In this document: positions 8,919-16,023 of the stretch, piece after piece | Layout: every line of letters starts with the position of its first letter | How positions within the stretch are numbered: position 1 is the stretch's first letter | Assembly: GCA_965212245.1 (NCBI GenBank) | Contig: OZ243107.1 | Location: 682,001 to 746,000, forward strand | DNA: 64,000 nt | Reading direction: 5' to 3' | Source of the DNA: CAKZNE01 sp040222435 | Lineage (GTDB): Bacteria; Bacteroidota; Bacteroidia; Flavobacteriales; Schleiferiaceae | Program-made: the position numbers and the translations under genes | The notes under the pieces: generated by a model | Database searches by the model: none | What the model saw: the letters and a program-made list of their open reading frames with translations, nothing else | What the model was told of the DNA's origin: nothing

Positions 8919-9950
8919 GCTTTTCCAGTCCGTGGTTTTTCTTTTCAGACCATCAAAGCCCGGGTATTTCAAAGCCTTTTCCATATCGTCTTCCAGGTCA
9001 ATCACATTTTGATTTACGGAATAGAACTTCTGTTGTTGCCTAAGGTAATCTCCCAGATACTCCTGCTCAGCCTGACCGGGAGTGGGGATAAGTAATGCTT
9101 TATTTCCAATGAAATAATAGTCCATCAATGAGGAATATCCCGAACGGCTGATGACCAAAGTTGCTTTTGAAATCAATTCTGCAATGGCCGGTCCTGTTAA
9201 AAGATCAGTATGAGGTATGGCTGTATGCAGGGGCTGAACATTTGAGGCACCTCTTACCAAAAAGTAGCGGCCTTTACTTTTTTCCATCTGTTTAAGCAAG
9301 ACTTCTTCCAATATGGAGCGCTGCGGTTCGGGACCACTCAATATAGCCACTACATCATAGGCATCAGGCTGCCCTGATATGCTCCTCAACTGAGATAAAG
9401 GCCCTATATAGTGTGTCGGGATTTTAGGGAGATTGGTATGTGTTAATGTACCGGCCAGGCTGTATTTCTCATCCTCAAAATCAGGAACCCAGCATGCGTT
9501 GAACTTATTGATATAGTTATGATGAATGGCATTGGCTAAGGAAGCAGGGAAAGGTAAAATAATTTTGAGCTGGTGGGTTATAAAAGCCGAAGGTACCTGA
9601 TGATTATAAAAGCCCAAACGGTTATCAGACACAATTCCCTTAGCATCGTATTTAGCCACCAGTTCTTTTGCAATTGAACGCTCACTGCGCACCGCTTTTC
9701 CTATACGGGGTAATTGGGTAACTATGTTGAATACAAAAGCTCTTTTGGAGTAGTGCACCTCATAGCCTGGCAATTTTTCAAAAGGCAGATCCTTAAAAAC
9801 ACCCCGCAAATAGTCCAGAGCTGCACCGTCCGATGCAATAACTGGTGTAAAGCCATGATCTATTAAGGCTCTGATAACCGGAACCGACCGTGTGGCATGG
9901 CCCAGTCCCCAGTTGAGCACTCCATATAAAATATGTGATGTGGTTTTCAT
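8883..9950 (-). CDS. MurG-like family 28-type glycosyltransferase
   Basis: The 355-residue product from ATG 9950 begins with a GT-B N-terminal Rossmann pattern (ILYGVLNWGLGHATRSVPVIRAL), where GLGHATR matches the donor/acceptor loop of the MurG/UGT superfamily. The C-terminal half has the nucleotide-sugar site signature (ISKATLVISRSGYSSLMDYY, LIPTPGQAEQEYLGDYL). An upstream in-frame ATG at 9992 is rejected because it adds a non-family N-terminus running into the trmB promoter. It is not MurG itself, whose acceptor loop differs. The acceptor is unknown, perhaps a lipid or cell-surface glycan. It diverges from trmB and converges with the kinase gene. Confidence 0.8.
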   Translation of the reverse strand: MKTTSHILYGVLNWGLGHATRSVPVIRALIDHGFTPVIASDGAALDYLRGVFKDLPFEKLPGYEVHYSKRAFVFNIVTQLPRIGKAVRSERSIAKELVAKYDAKGIVSDNRLGFYNHQVPSAFITHQLKIILPFPASLANAIHHNYINKFNACWVPDFEDEKYSLAGTLTHTNLPKIPTHYIGPLSQLRSISGQPDAYDVVAILSGPEPQRSILEEVLLKQMEKSKGRYFLVRGASNVQPLHTAIPHTDLLTGPAIAELISKATLVISRSGYSSLMDYYFIGNKALLIPTPGQAEQEYLGDYLRQQQKFYSVNQNVIDLEDDMEKALKYPGFDGLKRKTTDWKSLFGLFEGKGKS

Positions 9951-9997
9951 ATACCTCAGCCAATATCCGAAAATTGCCGATTGTAGGCACATTGCAC

Positions 9998-10005
9998 TAT
10001 TTTTG
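9998..10005 (+). promoter_or_regulatory. Bacteroidota -7 element (TATTTTTG) for trmB
   Basis: This is an exact TAnnTTTG match, with ATTG at 9973-9976 as a -33 candidate 21 bp upstream. It ends only 4 nt before the ATG at 10010, so the mRNA would be nearly or completely leaderless. Confidence 0.5.
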
Positions 10006-10009
10006 CCGG

Positions 10010-10684
10010 ATGGCGAGAAGGAAATTGCAGCGTTTTGCTGAAAACAAAGAATTTGAACACGTAATTGAACCCAGCCGTGAAGAAGTACTTAAGGGGCTTG
10101 CGCAGAAAGGTAAATGGCAAAGTGATTTTTTTAAGAATGACAACCCCATAGTACTGGAATTAGGCTGTGGTAAAGGTGAATATACCCTGGCTATGGCCAG
10201 GCGCTTCCCTGAAAAAAACTTTATTGGGATAGACGTAAAAGGCGCACGAATTTGGTATGGCGCCAGTGAAGTACATGCAGAAGGATTGTCCAATGCTGGT
10301 TTTTTACGCACCCAGATCGAGCTGATTGACCGTTGCTTTGAAGCCGGAGAGATCAGTGAAATATGGATTACCTTCCCTGACCCTCAAATCAAGCATAAAC
10401 GATCCAAACACCGCCTTACCCACCCGGCTATGCTGGAACGTTATCAAACCATCCTGAAAAAAGATGGCCTGGTACACCTTAAAACAGACAGCGAGTTTTT
10501 ACATGGCTATACGGCAGGTCTTTTAGAAGTATTGGAACACCCTGTATATGAAGCGTGGTTTGATATAGATCACCAGGTCAGAGATCGTGAAAACCTTCTG
10601 CATGAGGTTACTACACATTATGAAAACCTTTTCAGGAGCAAGGGGAAAGCTATTACCTATCTCCGTTTTAGCTTTAAAAACTGA
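10010..10684 (+). CDS. trmB: tRNA (guanine-N7-)-methyltransferase TrmB
   Basis: TrmB makes m7G46 in the variable loop of tRNA using S-adenosylmethionine. The 224-residue protein shows the SAM-binding LELGCGKGEYTL, the GIDVKGARIW strand end, and the family signature WITFPDPQIKHKRSKHRL with the catalytic/tRNA-binding Asp and Lys/Arg cluster. Its length is normal. ATG at 10010 starts the conserved MARRKLQRF; an upstream in-frame ATG at 9935 is rejected as it precedes the promoter element. The alkyltransferase-like gene follows 2 bp after the stop, and rsmI overlaps that, so all three are probably one operon. Confidence 0.95.
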   Translation: MARRKLQRFAENKEFEHVIEPSREEVLKGLAQKGKWQSDFFKNDNPIVLELGCGKGEYTLAMARRFPEKNFIGIDVKGARIWYGASEVHAEGLSNAGFLRTQIELIDRCFEAGEISEIWITFPDPQIKHKRSKHRLTHPAMLERYQTILKKDGLVHLKTDSEFLHGYTAGLLEVLEHPVYEAWFDIDHQVRDRENLLHEVTTHYENLFRSKGKAITYLRFSFKN

Positions 10685-10686
10685 TC

Positions 10687-11031
10687 ATGGAAACCAACTT
10701 TTTTGATCGTGTATACGCTGTGGTAAAGCTGATTCCCTATGGCCGGGTAACCAGCTATGGTGCTATTGCCCGTTTTATTGGCGCGCCCAAAAGTGCACGG
10801 ATGGTTGGTTATGCCATGAACGCTTCAGGAACAATGCCGGATATTGCTGCACACCGTGTAGTTAACCGCAATGGTTTGCTTAGCGGGAAGCATCACTTTA
10901 GCGGCACCAACCTTATGCAAAACCTCCTGGAATCAGAAGGTATGGAGGTGATTGAAAATAAAATCCAGAACTTTAAAGAAGTTTTCTGGGACCCCAATGA
11001 AGAACTTAACCGTGATGACTTTGTATCATGA
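10687..11031 (+). CDS. Alkyltransferase-like (ATL) DNA lesion-binding protein
   Basis: The 114-residue protein matches the C-terminal DNA-binding domain of O6-alkylguanine-DNA alkyltransferase: IPYGRVTSYGAIA, the arginine finger in SARMVGYAM (Arg38), and IAAHRVV. In active alkyltransferases the last motif is PCHRV. Here the alkyl-accepting Cys is Ala55 and the Pro is Ala54, so the protein cannot take the alkyl group. ATL proteins instead bind O6-alkylguanine, flip the base and pass the lesion to nucleotide excision repair. It sits between trmB and rsmI in an apparent operon, overlapping rsmI by the ATGA tetranucleotide. Confidence 0.88.
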   Translation: METNFFDRVYAVVKLIPYGRVTSYGAIARFIGAPKSARMVGYAMNASGTMPDIAAHRVVNRNGLLSGKHHFSGTNLMQNLLESEGMEVIENKIQNFKEVFWDPNEELNRDDFVS

Positions 11032-11702
11032 GTGGTAAACTATACCTTATACCCACACCTATCGGAAATCTGGAAGATATGACCCTGCGGGCTATACGAA
11101 TGCTCAAAGAGGTTGACTTTATTCTTGCCGAAGACACACGCACCAGTGGTAAACTCTTGCAACACTATGAAGTGAGTACACCGTTGCGCTCTTACCATAT
11201 GCACAATGAGCATAAGGTTACGCAATCATTGGTAGATGAATTACAAAACGGACGTATCATAGCGCTCATAACCGATGCAGGTACTCCGGCCATATCAGAT
11301 CCGGGCTTCTTGCTTTCAAGGGAGGCCATAAAGGCCGGTATAACCATTGAAACCCTGCCCGGAGCCACAGCTTTTGTTCCTGCCCTGGTAAACTCAGGTT
11401 TGCCCGCTCACAACTTTGCTTTTGAAGGGTTTTTACCAGTTAAGAAAGGCCGTAAAACCCGGTTGGAAGACCTGGCTTCAGAAAAGCGCACCCTTATTTT
11501 TTACGAGTCGCCTTACCGAATTGTAAAAACACTGGAAGACCTATTGACTGCTTTTGGGGAAGATCGACAGGCTTCGGTATCCCGGGAGATCAGCAAAAAG
11601 TTTGAAGATACCCAAAGAGGTGCATTGAGTGAACTGGCTCAACAGTTCAAAAAAAATTCTCCTAAAGGAGAATTTGTGGTTTGTGTAGCGGGGAAATCCT
11701 AA
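11028..11702 (+). CDS. rsmI: 16S rRNA (cytidine1402-2'-O)-methyltransferase RsmI
   Basis: RsmI methylates the 2'-OH of C1402 in the 16S rRNA P site. The 224-residue protein starts with the family hallmark LYLIPTPIGNLEDMTLRAI, then ILAEDTRTSGKLL, and ALITDAGTPAISDPGFLL, the SAM-binding region of the tetrapyrrole-methylase fold. It lacks the short extra C-terminal domain seen in some proteobacterial versions. It is translationally coupled to the ATL gene (ATGA overlap). Its TAA overlaps the frr stop codon on the other strand by 4 bp in total. Confidence 0.95.
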   Translation: MSGKLYLIPTPIGNLEDMTLRAIRMLKEVDFILAEDTRTSGKLLQHYEVSTPLRSYHMHNEHKVTQSLVDELQNGRIIALITDAGTPAISDPGFLLSREAIKAGITIETLPGATAFVPALVNSGLPAHNFAFEGFLPVKKGRKTRLEDLASEKRTLIFYESPYRIVKTLEDLLTAFGEDRQASVSREISKKFEDTQRGALSELAQQFKKNSPKGEFVVCVAGKS

Positions 11703-12253
11703 ACGTGCATAATCTCGCCTTCCTTTTTATCAAGGATTTCGTCTATCTTTTTTGTGTATTTATTGGTTGTGTTCTGCACCCTTTCTTCCGCATCTTTAAT
11801 CAGGTCTTCCGAAATACCGTCCAACTCTTTGATCTCGTCATTAGCTTCCTTTCTTGCGCTGCGGATACCAATACGGGCGTCTTCACCCTCAGCCCTGGCG
11901 GCTTTTACCAGATCTTTTCTTCTTTCTTCGGTAAGGGCGGGGATGTTGATTATCACCAGCTCCCCATTGTTCTGAGGATTCAGCCCCAAATCAGAGTTAA
12001 GGATTGCTTTTTCAATTTCCGGGATCATAGCCTTTTCCCACGGCTGTACGGATATAGTTCGTGCATCAGGAGTGCTTACATTGGCCACCTGGTTTAAGGG
12101 TGTTTGCGAGCCGTAATAATCCACACGCACAGAATCAAGCATACTTGGGTTGGCTCTGCCAGCCCTGATCTTCAGAAGGTTTTTTTCCAGGTGCGAGATG
12201 GATTTATCCATTTGCTCCCTGGCCATATCTAAAATCATATTAATTTCTTCCAT
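11699..12253 (-). CDS. frr: Ribosome recycling factor
   Basis: RRF splits post-termination ribosomes together with EF-G. The 184-residue protein has the family's three-helix bundle plus beta-alpha-beta domain. Visible motifs are LLKIRAGRANPSMLD, VDYYGSQTPLNQVA, ISVQPWEKAMIPEIEKAI, SDLGLNPQNNGELVIINIP and LTEERRKDLVK. It is the last gene of the pyrH-frr unit, 24 bp after pyrH. Confidence 0.97.
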   Translation of the reverse strand: MEEINMILDMAREQMDKSISHLEKNLLKIRAGRANPSMLDSVRVDYYGSQTPLNQVANVSTPDARTISVQPWEKAMIPEIEKAILNSDLGLNPQNNGELVIINIPALTEERRKDLVKAARAEGEDARIGIRSARKEANDEIKELDGISEDLIKDAEERVQNTTNKYTKKIDEILDKKEGEIMHV

Positions 12254-12277
12254 AGTAATACAGGATATAAAAGAGGA

Positions 12278-12985
12278 TTAATTTTCAACCAATGTACCTA
12301 CCACTTCACCCGTTACAACCTTCTTGAGGTTACCCGGGGTGTTCATATCAAATACAAGAATAGGTAATTTGTTTTCTTTACTCAAAGTAAAAGCCGTCAT
12401 ATCCATCACATTGAGCCCTTTCTCATACACTTCTTTGAAGGATAACGTATCGTATTTAACCGCGTTTACATCCTTCTCCGGATCTGCACTGTAAATACCG
12501 TCTACACGCGTTCCTTTCAGTATTACATCCGCATTAATCTCAATTGCCCTGAGTGTAGCGGCTGTATCTGTGGTAAAATAAGGGTTCCCTGTTCCAGCTC
12601 CAAAGATCACCACCCGGCCTTTTTCAAGGTGTCGCACGGCACGCCTTCTTATAAAAGGTTCAGCAATTTTATTCATTTCAATAGCGCTTTGCAGCCGGGT
12701 TTTCACACCTATCTCCTCCAATGCAGATTGCAGCGCCAGCCCATTGATCATGGTAGCCAGCATCCCCATGTGATCTCCCTGCACGCGATCCATCCCTTCA
12801 CTGGCACCACTAAGGCCTCTGAAGATGTTACCGCCACCGATAACTATGGCCACTTCCACACCTTCTTCCACCACGCCCATAATCTCACGGGCGTACTCCT
12901 TGAGCTGGTCTCCACTGATACCGAATTGCTGATCACCCATCAGGGCTTCACCACTAAGCTTTAAAAGGATTCTTTTGTATTTCAT
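12278..12985 (-). CDS. pyrH: UMP kinase
   Basis: PyrH phosphorylates UMP to UDP with ATP. The 235-residue amino-acid-kinase-fold protein shows YKRILLKLSGEALMG, VIGGGNIFRG (phosphate loop), FGAGTGNPYFTTDTAA and LKGTRVDGIYSADP. Its length is typical. It is separated from the upstream tsf by a strong terminator and has its own promoter element at 13003-13010, so it need not be co-transcribed with tsf although the order tsf-pyrH-frr is the common one. Confidence 0.97.
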   Translation of the reverse strand: MKYKRILLKLSGEALMGDQQFGISGDQLKEYAREIMGVVEEGVEVAIVIGGGNIFRGLSGASEGMDRVQGDHMGMLATMINGLALQSALEEIGVKTRLQSAIEMNKIAEPFIRRRAVRHLEKGRVVIFGAGTGNPYFTTDTAATLRAIEINADVILKGTRVDGIYSADPEKDVNAVKYDTLSFKEVYEKGLNVMDMTAFTLSKENKLPILVFDMNTPGNLKKVVTGEVVGTLVEN

Positions 12986-13002
12986 GAAAGGATTTGTGAG
13001 CG

Positions 13003-13010
13003 CAAATATA
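13003..13010 (-). promoter_or_regulatory. Bacteroidota -7 element (TATATTTG) for pyrH-frr
   Basis: The minus strand reads TATATTTG, an exact match, ending 17 nt before the pyrH ATG. It lies downstream of the tsf terminator. Confidence 0.6.
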
Positions 13011-13089
13011 GGAAGGTTGATGACTTAGTTTGAAATTACTCTAAAATCATTTGACTCATCAGCCCTAGCACTGTTTTTTCGTCTTAAAT

Positions 13090-13121
13090 GTAAAAAGCCC
13101 CGGAAAATTCCGGGGCTTTCT
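13090..13121 (-). terminator. Rho-independent terminator after tsf
   Basis: AAAGCCCCGGAA/TTCCGGGGCTTT forms a near-perfect hairpin followed on the minus strand by a T run. It ends the rplM-rpsI-rpsB-tsf unit. Confidence 0.9.
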
Positions 13122-13146
13122 CTATATATCTTCAAGAAGAAAAGGT

Positions 13147-13971
13147 TTATACACCCAATCCTACTCTCTTAAATTCTGTAATGGTTAATCCGCTCTTTAC
13201 AGAGTCCAGGTATTTGGTAATATTCATTTTACCATCACGGATATAATCCTGCTCAAGCAAGGTGTTCTCCTTGTAAAATTTATTCAGGCGACCCTGAGCA
13301 ATTTTATCAAGCATTTCCTCGGGCTTACCTTCCTGACGAGCCTGATCGCGACCTACTTCCAGTTCACGCTCAATAACTTCCTGAGGTACACCATCCCGCT
13401 TAAGAGCTACCGGGTTCATAGCGGCAGCCTGCATAGCTACATTACGGCCAGCCTCTTCAGCCTCATCATTCATAGCTACCAATGTAGCCAGTTTGTTACC
13501 AGCGTGAATATAGCTGGCTACAAAGTTTCCACTAACTGTCTCGTAGCCCCCGATTTCCAGTTTTTCGCCAATTACACCCGTTTGTTCAGTAAGCTTCTCG
13601 CCTACGGTAATATCTCCAAAAGACAGCGCCAAAAGAGCATCCCTATCAGCAGGCTTTTCTTCCAGAGCTTTGTCGAGAATGCTTTGAGTAAGCTCTACAA
13701 AGCTTTCGTTTTTGGCAACGAAATCTGTTTCACAGTTCAGGCTCACGATAGCACCAAAAGTGTTATCAGCGGTAGTAGCAGCTAAAACACAACCTTCGGT
13801 AGCCTCGCGGTCGGCACGCTTAGCAGCGATCTTCTGACCTTGCTTACGCAGAATGTCGATAGCTTTTTCAAAGTCACCGTCAGCTTCCTGAAGGGCCTTT
13901 TTACAGTCCATCATACCAGCACCGGTTTGTTTTCTCAGTTTGTTTACGTCTGCTGCAGTTATTGTAGCCAT
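13147..13971 (-). CDS. tsf: Translation elongation factor Ts
   Basis: EF-Ts exchanges GDP for GTP on EF-Tu. The 274-residue protein has the N-terminal UBA-like module (VNKLRKQTGAGMMDCKKALQE), the Tu-contact motif (GAIVSLNCETDFVAKN), two core subdomains (SYIHAGNKLATLVAM, AMQAAAMNP) and a C-terminal helix module (LLEQDYIRDGKMNITKYL). It follows rpsB by 106 bp, the near-universal pairing. Confidence 0.97.
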   Translation of the reverse strand: MATITAADVNKLRKQTGAGMMDCKKALQEADGDFEKAIDILRKQGQKIAAKRADREATEGCVLAATTADNTFGAIVSLNCETDFVAKNESFVELTQSILDKALEEKPADRDALLALSFGDITVGEKLTEQTGVIGEKLEIGGYETVSGNFVASYIHAGNKLATLVAMNDEAEEAGRNVAMQAAAMNPVALKRDGVPQEVIERELEVGRDQARQEGKPEEMLDKIAQGRLNKFYKENTLLEQDYIRDGKMNITKYLDSVKSGLTITEFKRVGLGV

Positions 13972-14077
13972 TGTATTTAAAAGTTTAAGTAATGTTATTG
14001 AAAATCAAGAAAGGGATAAAAATCGCTTTTCACCCCTTCCTGTATATCATGATAGTGTTAAGAAAAGCTTAGAATGA

Positions 14078-14863
14078 TCAGTTGGATTTTTCTACCTCAG
14101 CGGCAGCTTCATCCTGGCTGGCTTTCTTGTTGGCCGCTTTCTTGATCTTTTCGTTCGCGGTTTTTTCCTTATCCGCTTTACGCTCCGCCAAACCTCCTTT
14201 AATGTAGGCAGTTACCTTGTTCACCATAACATCTATGGAACGGGTAGCATCATCATTAGCAGGAATTGCGAAATCAACAGCCTGAGGATCTGAATTAGTA
14301 TCCACAATAGCGAAGGTAGGAATACCCAGCTTTTGAGCTTCAGCCACCGCAATATGCTCCTTATTGATATCTACAATAAAAAGAGCTCCCGGAAGGCGCG
14401 TCATATCCGAAATAGAACCCAGCTGCTTCTCAAGTTTCGCACGTTGACGGTCTACTTGTAATCTTTCTTTCTTGGAAAGGGTCAGGAAAGTTCCATCCTC
14501 CTTCATTTTATCAATACCCTGCATCTTCTTAACGGCCTTACGGATAGTTACGAAGTTGGTAAGCATACCACCAGGCCAGCGCTCCGTGATATAAGGCATG
14601 TTCACTTCTGCTCCGGCAGCAGCCACAATTTCTTTAGCCTGCTTTTTAGTAGCCACATACATGATCTTACGTCCGGAAGCGGCAATCTTAGCCAGAGCTT
14701 CACCAGCCTTATCAAGCTTAGCTTGTGTTTTGTAAAGATCGATAATGTGGATCCCGTTGCGCTCCATAAAAATGTAGGGCGCCATATTGGGATTCCATTT
14801 GCGGGTTAAATGGCCGAAGTGCACTCCGGCATCCATCATTTCCTTAATGTTGTCGTTTGCCAT
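14078..14863 (-). CDS. rpsB: Small ribosomal subunit protein S2
   Basis: S2 is a late-binding 30S protein that supports S1 docking. The 261-residue sequence has MMDAGVHFGHLTRKWNPNM, the coiled-coil insertion region (SKKERLQVDRQRAKLEKQLG), GALFIVDINKEHIAVAEA and IPANDDATRSI. The C-terminal tail after about residue 225 is Lys/Ala/Glu rich and low complexity (KADKEKTANEKIKKAANKKA), as in many Bacteroidota S2 proteins. Confidence 0.97.
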   Translation of the reverse strand: MANDNIKEMMDAGVHFGHLTRKWNPNMAPYIFMERNGIHIIDLYKTQAKLDKAGEALAKIAASGRKIMYVATKKQAKEIVAAAGAEVNMPYITERWPGGMLTNFVTIRKAVKKMQGIDKMKEDGTFLTLSKKERLQVDRQRAKLEKQLGSISDMTRLPGALFIVDINKEHIAVAEAQKLGIPTFAIVDTNSDPQAVDFAIPANDDATRSIDVMVNKVTAYIKGGLAERKADKEKTANEKIKKAANKKASQDEAAAEVEKSN

Positions 14864-14956
14864 TTTAAATTGTTGTTTACATTCACTAAAATCAATCTAC
14901 CGGTGGTTAATACGTCATGCGTAAAGCGCCCGGTAAATTTGGATACTAAACCAATA

Positions 14957-15343
14957 TTAACGCTTGGAGAATTGGAATTTCTTCCTTGCCTTTTTCTGAC
15001 CGAACTTCTTACGTTCAACCATACGAGGATCACGGGTAAGGAAACCTTCGGGCTTAAGCTCTACTCTCCACTCAGGATTGATCTCACACAAAGCGCGCGA
15101 AATCCCCAAACGGATAGCTTCGGCCTGACCGGTAATACCACCACCTTCAACGTTTACTTTTACATCGTAGTTACCGAGGGTATCGGTCGCTCTGAAAGCC
15201 TGCTCAACCTTATAGTGCAGAGTACCAGTGTCAAAGTAATCTTTGTAGTCTTTATCGTTTACGGTAATACCACCTTTTCCTTCCTGCACGAAAACACGGG
15301 CAATGGAAGTCTTTCTTCTACCAATGGTGTGGGTTACTGCCAT
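14957..15343 (-). CDS. rpsI: Small ribosomal subunit protein S9
   Basis: The 128-residue protein has the S9 pattern THTIGRRKTSIARVFVQEGKG, a GGGITGQAEAIRLGISRAL core, LTRDPRMVERKKFGQKKAR and the C-terminal QFSKR whose terminal Lys/Arg reaches the P-site tRNA. It follows rplM by 9 bp, the standard L13-S9 operon. Confidence 0.97.
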   Translation of the reverse strand: MAVTHTIGRRKTSIARVFVQEGKGGITVNDKDYKDYFDTGTLHYKVEQAFRATDTLGNYDVKVNVEGGGITGQAEAIRLGISRALCEINPEWRVELKPEGFLTRDPRMVERKKFGQKKARKKFQFSKR

Positions 15344-15352
15344 CTTTCTTAT

Positions 15353-15808
15353 TTAAATAATAGTATTAAGATCTATTGCTTTAGGCTTTTGAGCTTCCTG
15401 TTTGTGCTCAGCACCTTCATACACGTGAAGATTGCGGAACAACTGACGGCCCAACCGATTTTTAGGTAACATACCTTTTACTGCATTCTCAACCACTTTA
15501 ATAGGTTGCTTCTGCAATAACTCTTTAGGGGTGCTAAAACGCTGACCACCCGGGAAACCCGTGTGCGAAACATATTCTTTGGACTCTTCCTTGCTCCCGC
15601 TCAACTTTACCAACCCGGCATTGATCACAACTACATAATCGCCACAATCTGCGTGTGGAGTAAAATTGGTTTTGTTCTTTCCTCTTAAGATGAAAGCCAC
15701 TTTTGAAGCCATTCTTCCCAAGGTTTGTCCTTCAGCATCAACTAACACCCAGTTTTTCTCTGCGGTTTGTTTGTTTGCGGATACAGTTTTATAACTTATA
15801 GTATTCAC
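15353..15808 (-). CDS. rplM: Large ribosomal subunit protein L13
   Basis: L13 is an early 50S assembly protein. The 151-residue sequence shows WVLVDAEGQTLGRMASKVA, NFTPHADCGDYVVVINA, YVSHTGFPGG and VKGMLPKNRLGRQLFRNLHVY. The start codon is GTG at 15808: it aligns with the family N-terminus (NTISYKTVSANKQT), and no in-frame ATG is nearby. It heads the unit rplM-rpsI-rpsB-tsf. Confidence 0.96.
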   Translation of the reverse strand: MNTISYKTVSANKQTAEKNWVLVDAEGQTLGRMASKVAFILRGKNKTNFTPHADCGDYVVVINAGLVKLSGSKEESKEYVSHTGFPGGQRFSTPKELLQKQPIKVVENAVKGMLPKNRLGRQLFRNLHVYEGAEHKQEAQKPKAIDLNTII

Positions 15809-15847
15809 AACTGTTTTATTTTAAGCCTGTTACATTTAGCGTATTAC

Positions 15848-15862
15848 CTCCCTTAAAAAGGG
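15848..15862 (-). promoter_or_regulatory. Small hairpin in the rplM leader
   Basis: CCCTT-AAA-AAGGG can fold in the 5' leader of rplM, about 40 nt before the GTG start. L13 operons are autoregulated through leader structures in some bacteria. This hairpin is small and its role is unproven. Confidence 0.25.
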
Positions 15863-15866
15863 GCTG

Positions 15867-15899
15867 CGAATTTACAATTAAATTTCTGAATTAGCCAAA
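15867..15899 (-). promoter_or_regulatory. Promoter of the rplM operon
   Basis: On the minus strand TTTG (15899-15896) and TAAATTCG (15874-15867) are separated by 21 bp. This is the Bacteroidota -33/-7 layout with one mismatch in the -7 element, and gives a leader of about 55 nt. Confidence 0.5.
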
Positions 15900-15994
15900 C
15901 ATCTCTGGCTATAAAATATTGAAAACGACAACCTAAGCATCCATTCCAACTGGCCCTTACCATATGGTTACTTCGTAGATAAAAGAAGAAACAT

Positions 15995-16002
15995 TAATTT
16001 TG
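15995..16002 (+). promoter_or_regulatory. Bacteroidota -7 element (TAATTTTG) for the M43 protease operon
   Basis: This is an exact TAnnTTTG match ending 21 nt before the ATG at 16024. It also shows that the in-frame TTG at 16000 lies inside the promoter and is not the start. Confidence 0.55.
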
Positions 16003-16023
16003 GCACTCTTTATAAAATTGATA

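Noticed and set aside
9935..10009. N-terminal extension of TrmB from an upstream ATG
   Set aside because: It lies before the promoter element, overlaps the divergent glycosyltransferase start and adds no family sequence.
12629..12964. Plus-strand open frames of 100 or more codons opposite pyrH and frr
   Set aside because: They are antisense to highly conserved genes, with no start signal or recognisable product.
13972..14956. tRNA or small RNA genes in the gaps of the ribosomal protein cluster
   Set aside because: The gaps of about 90-105 bp were read for cloverleaf-like arms and none was seen.
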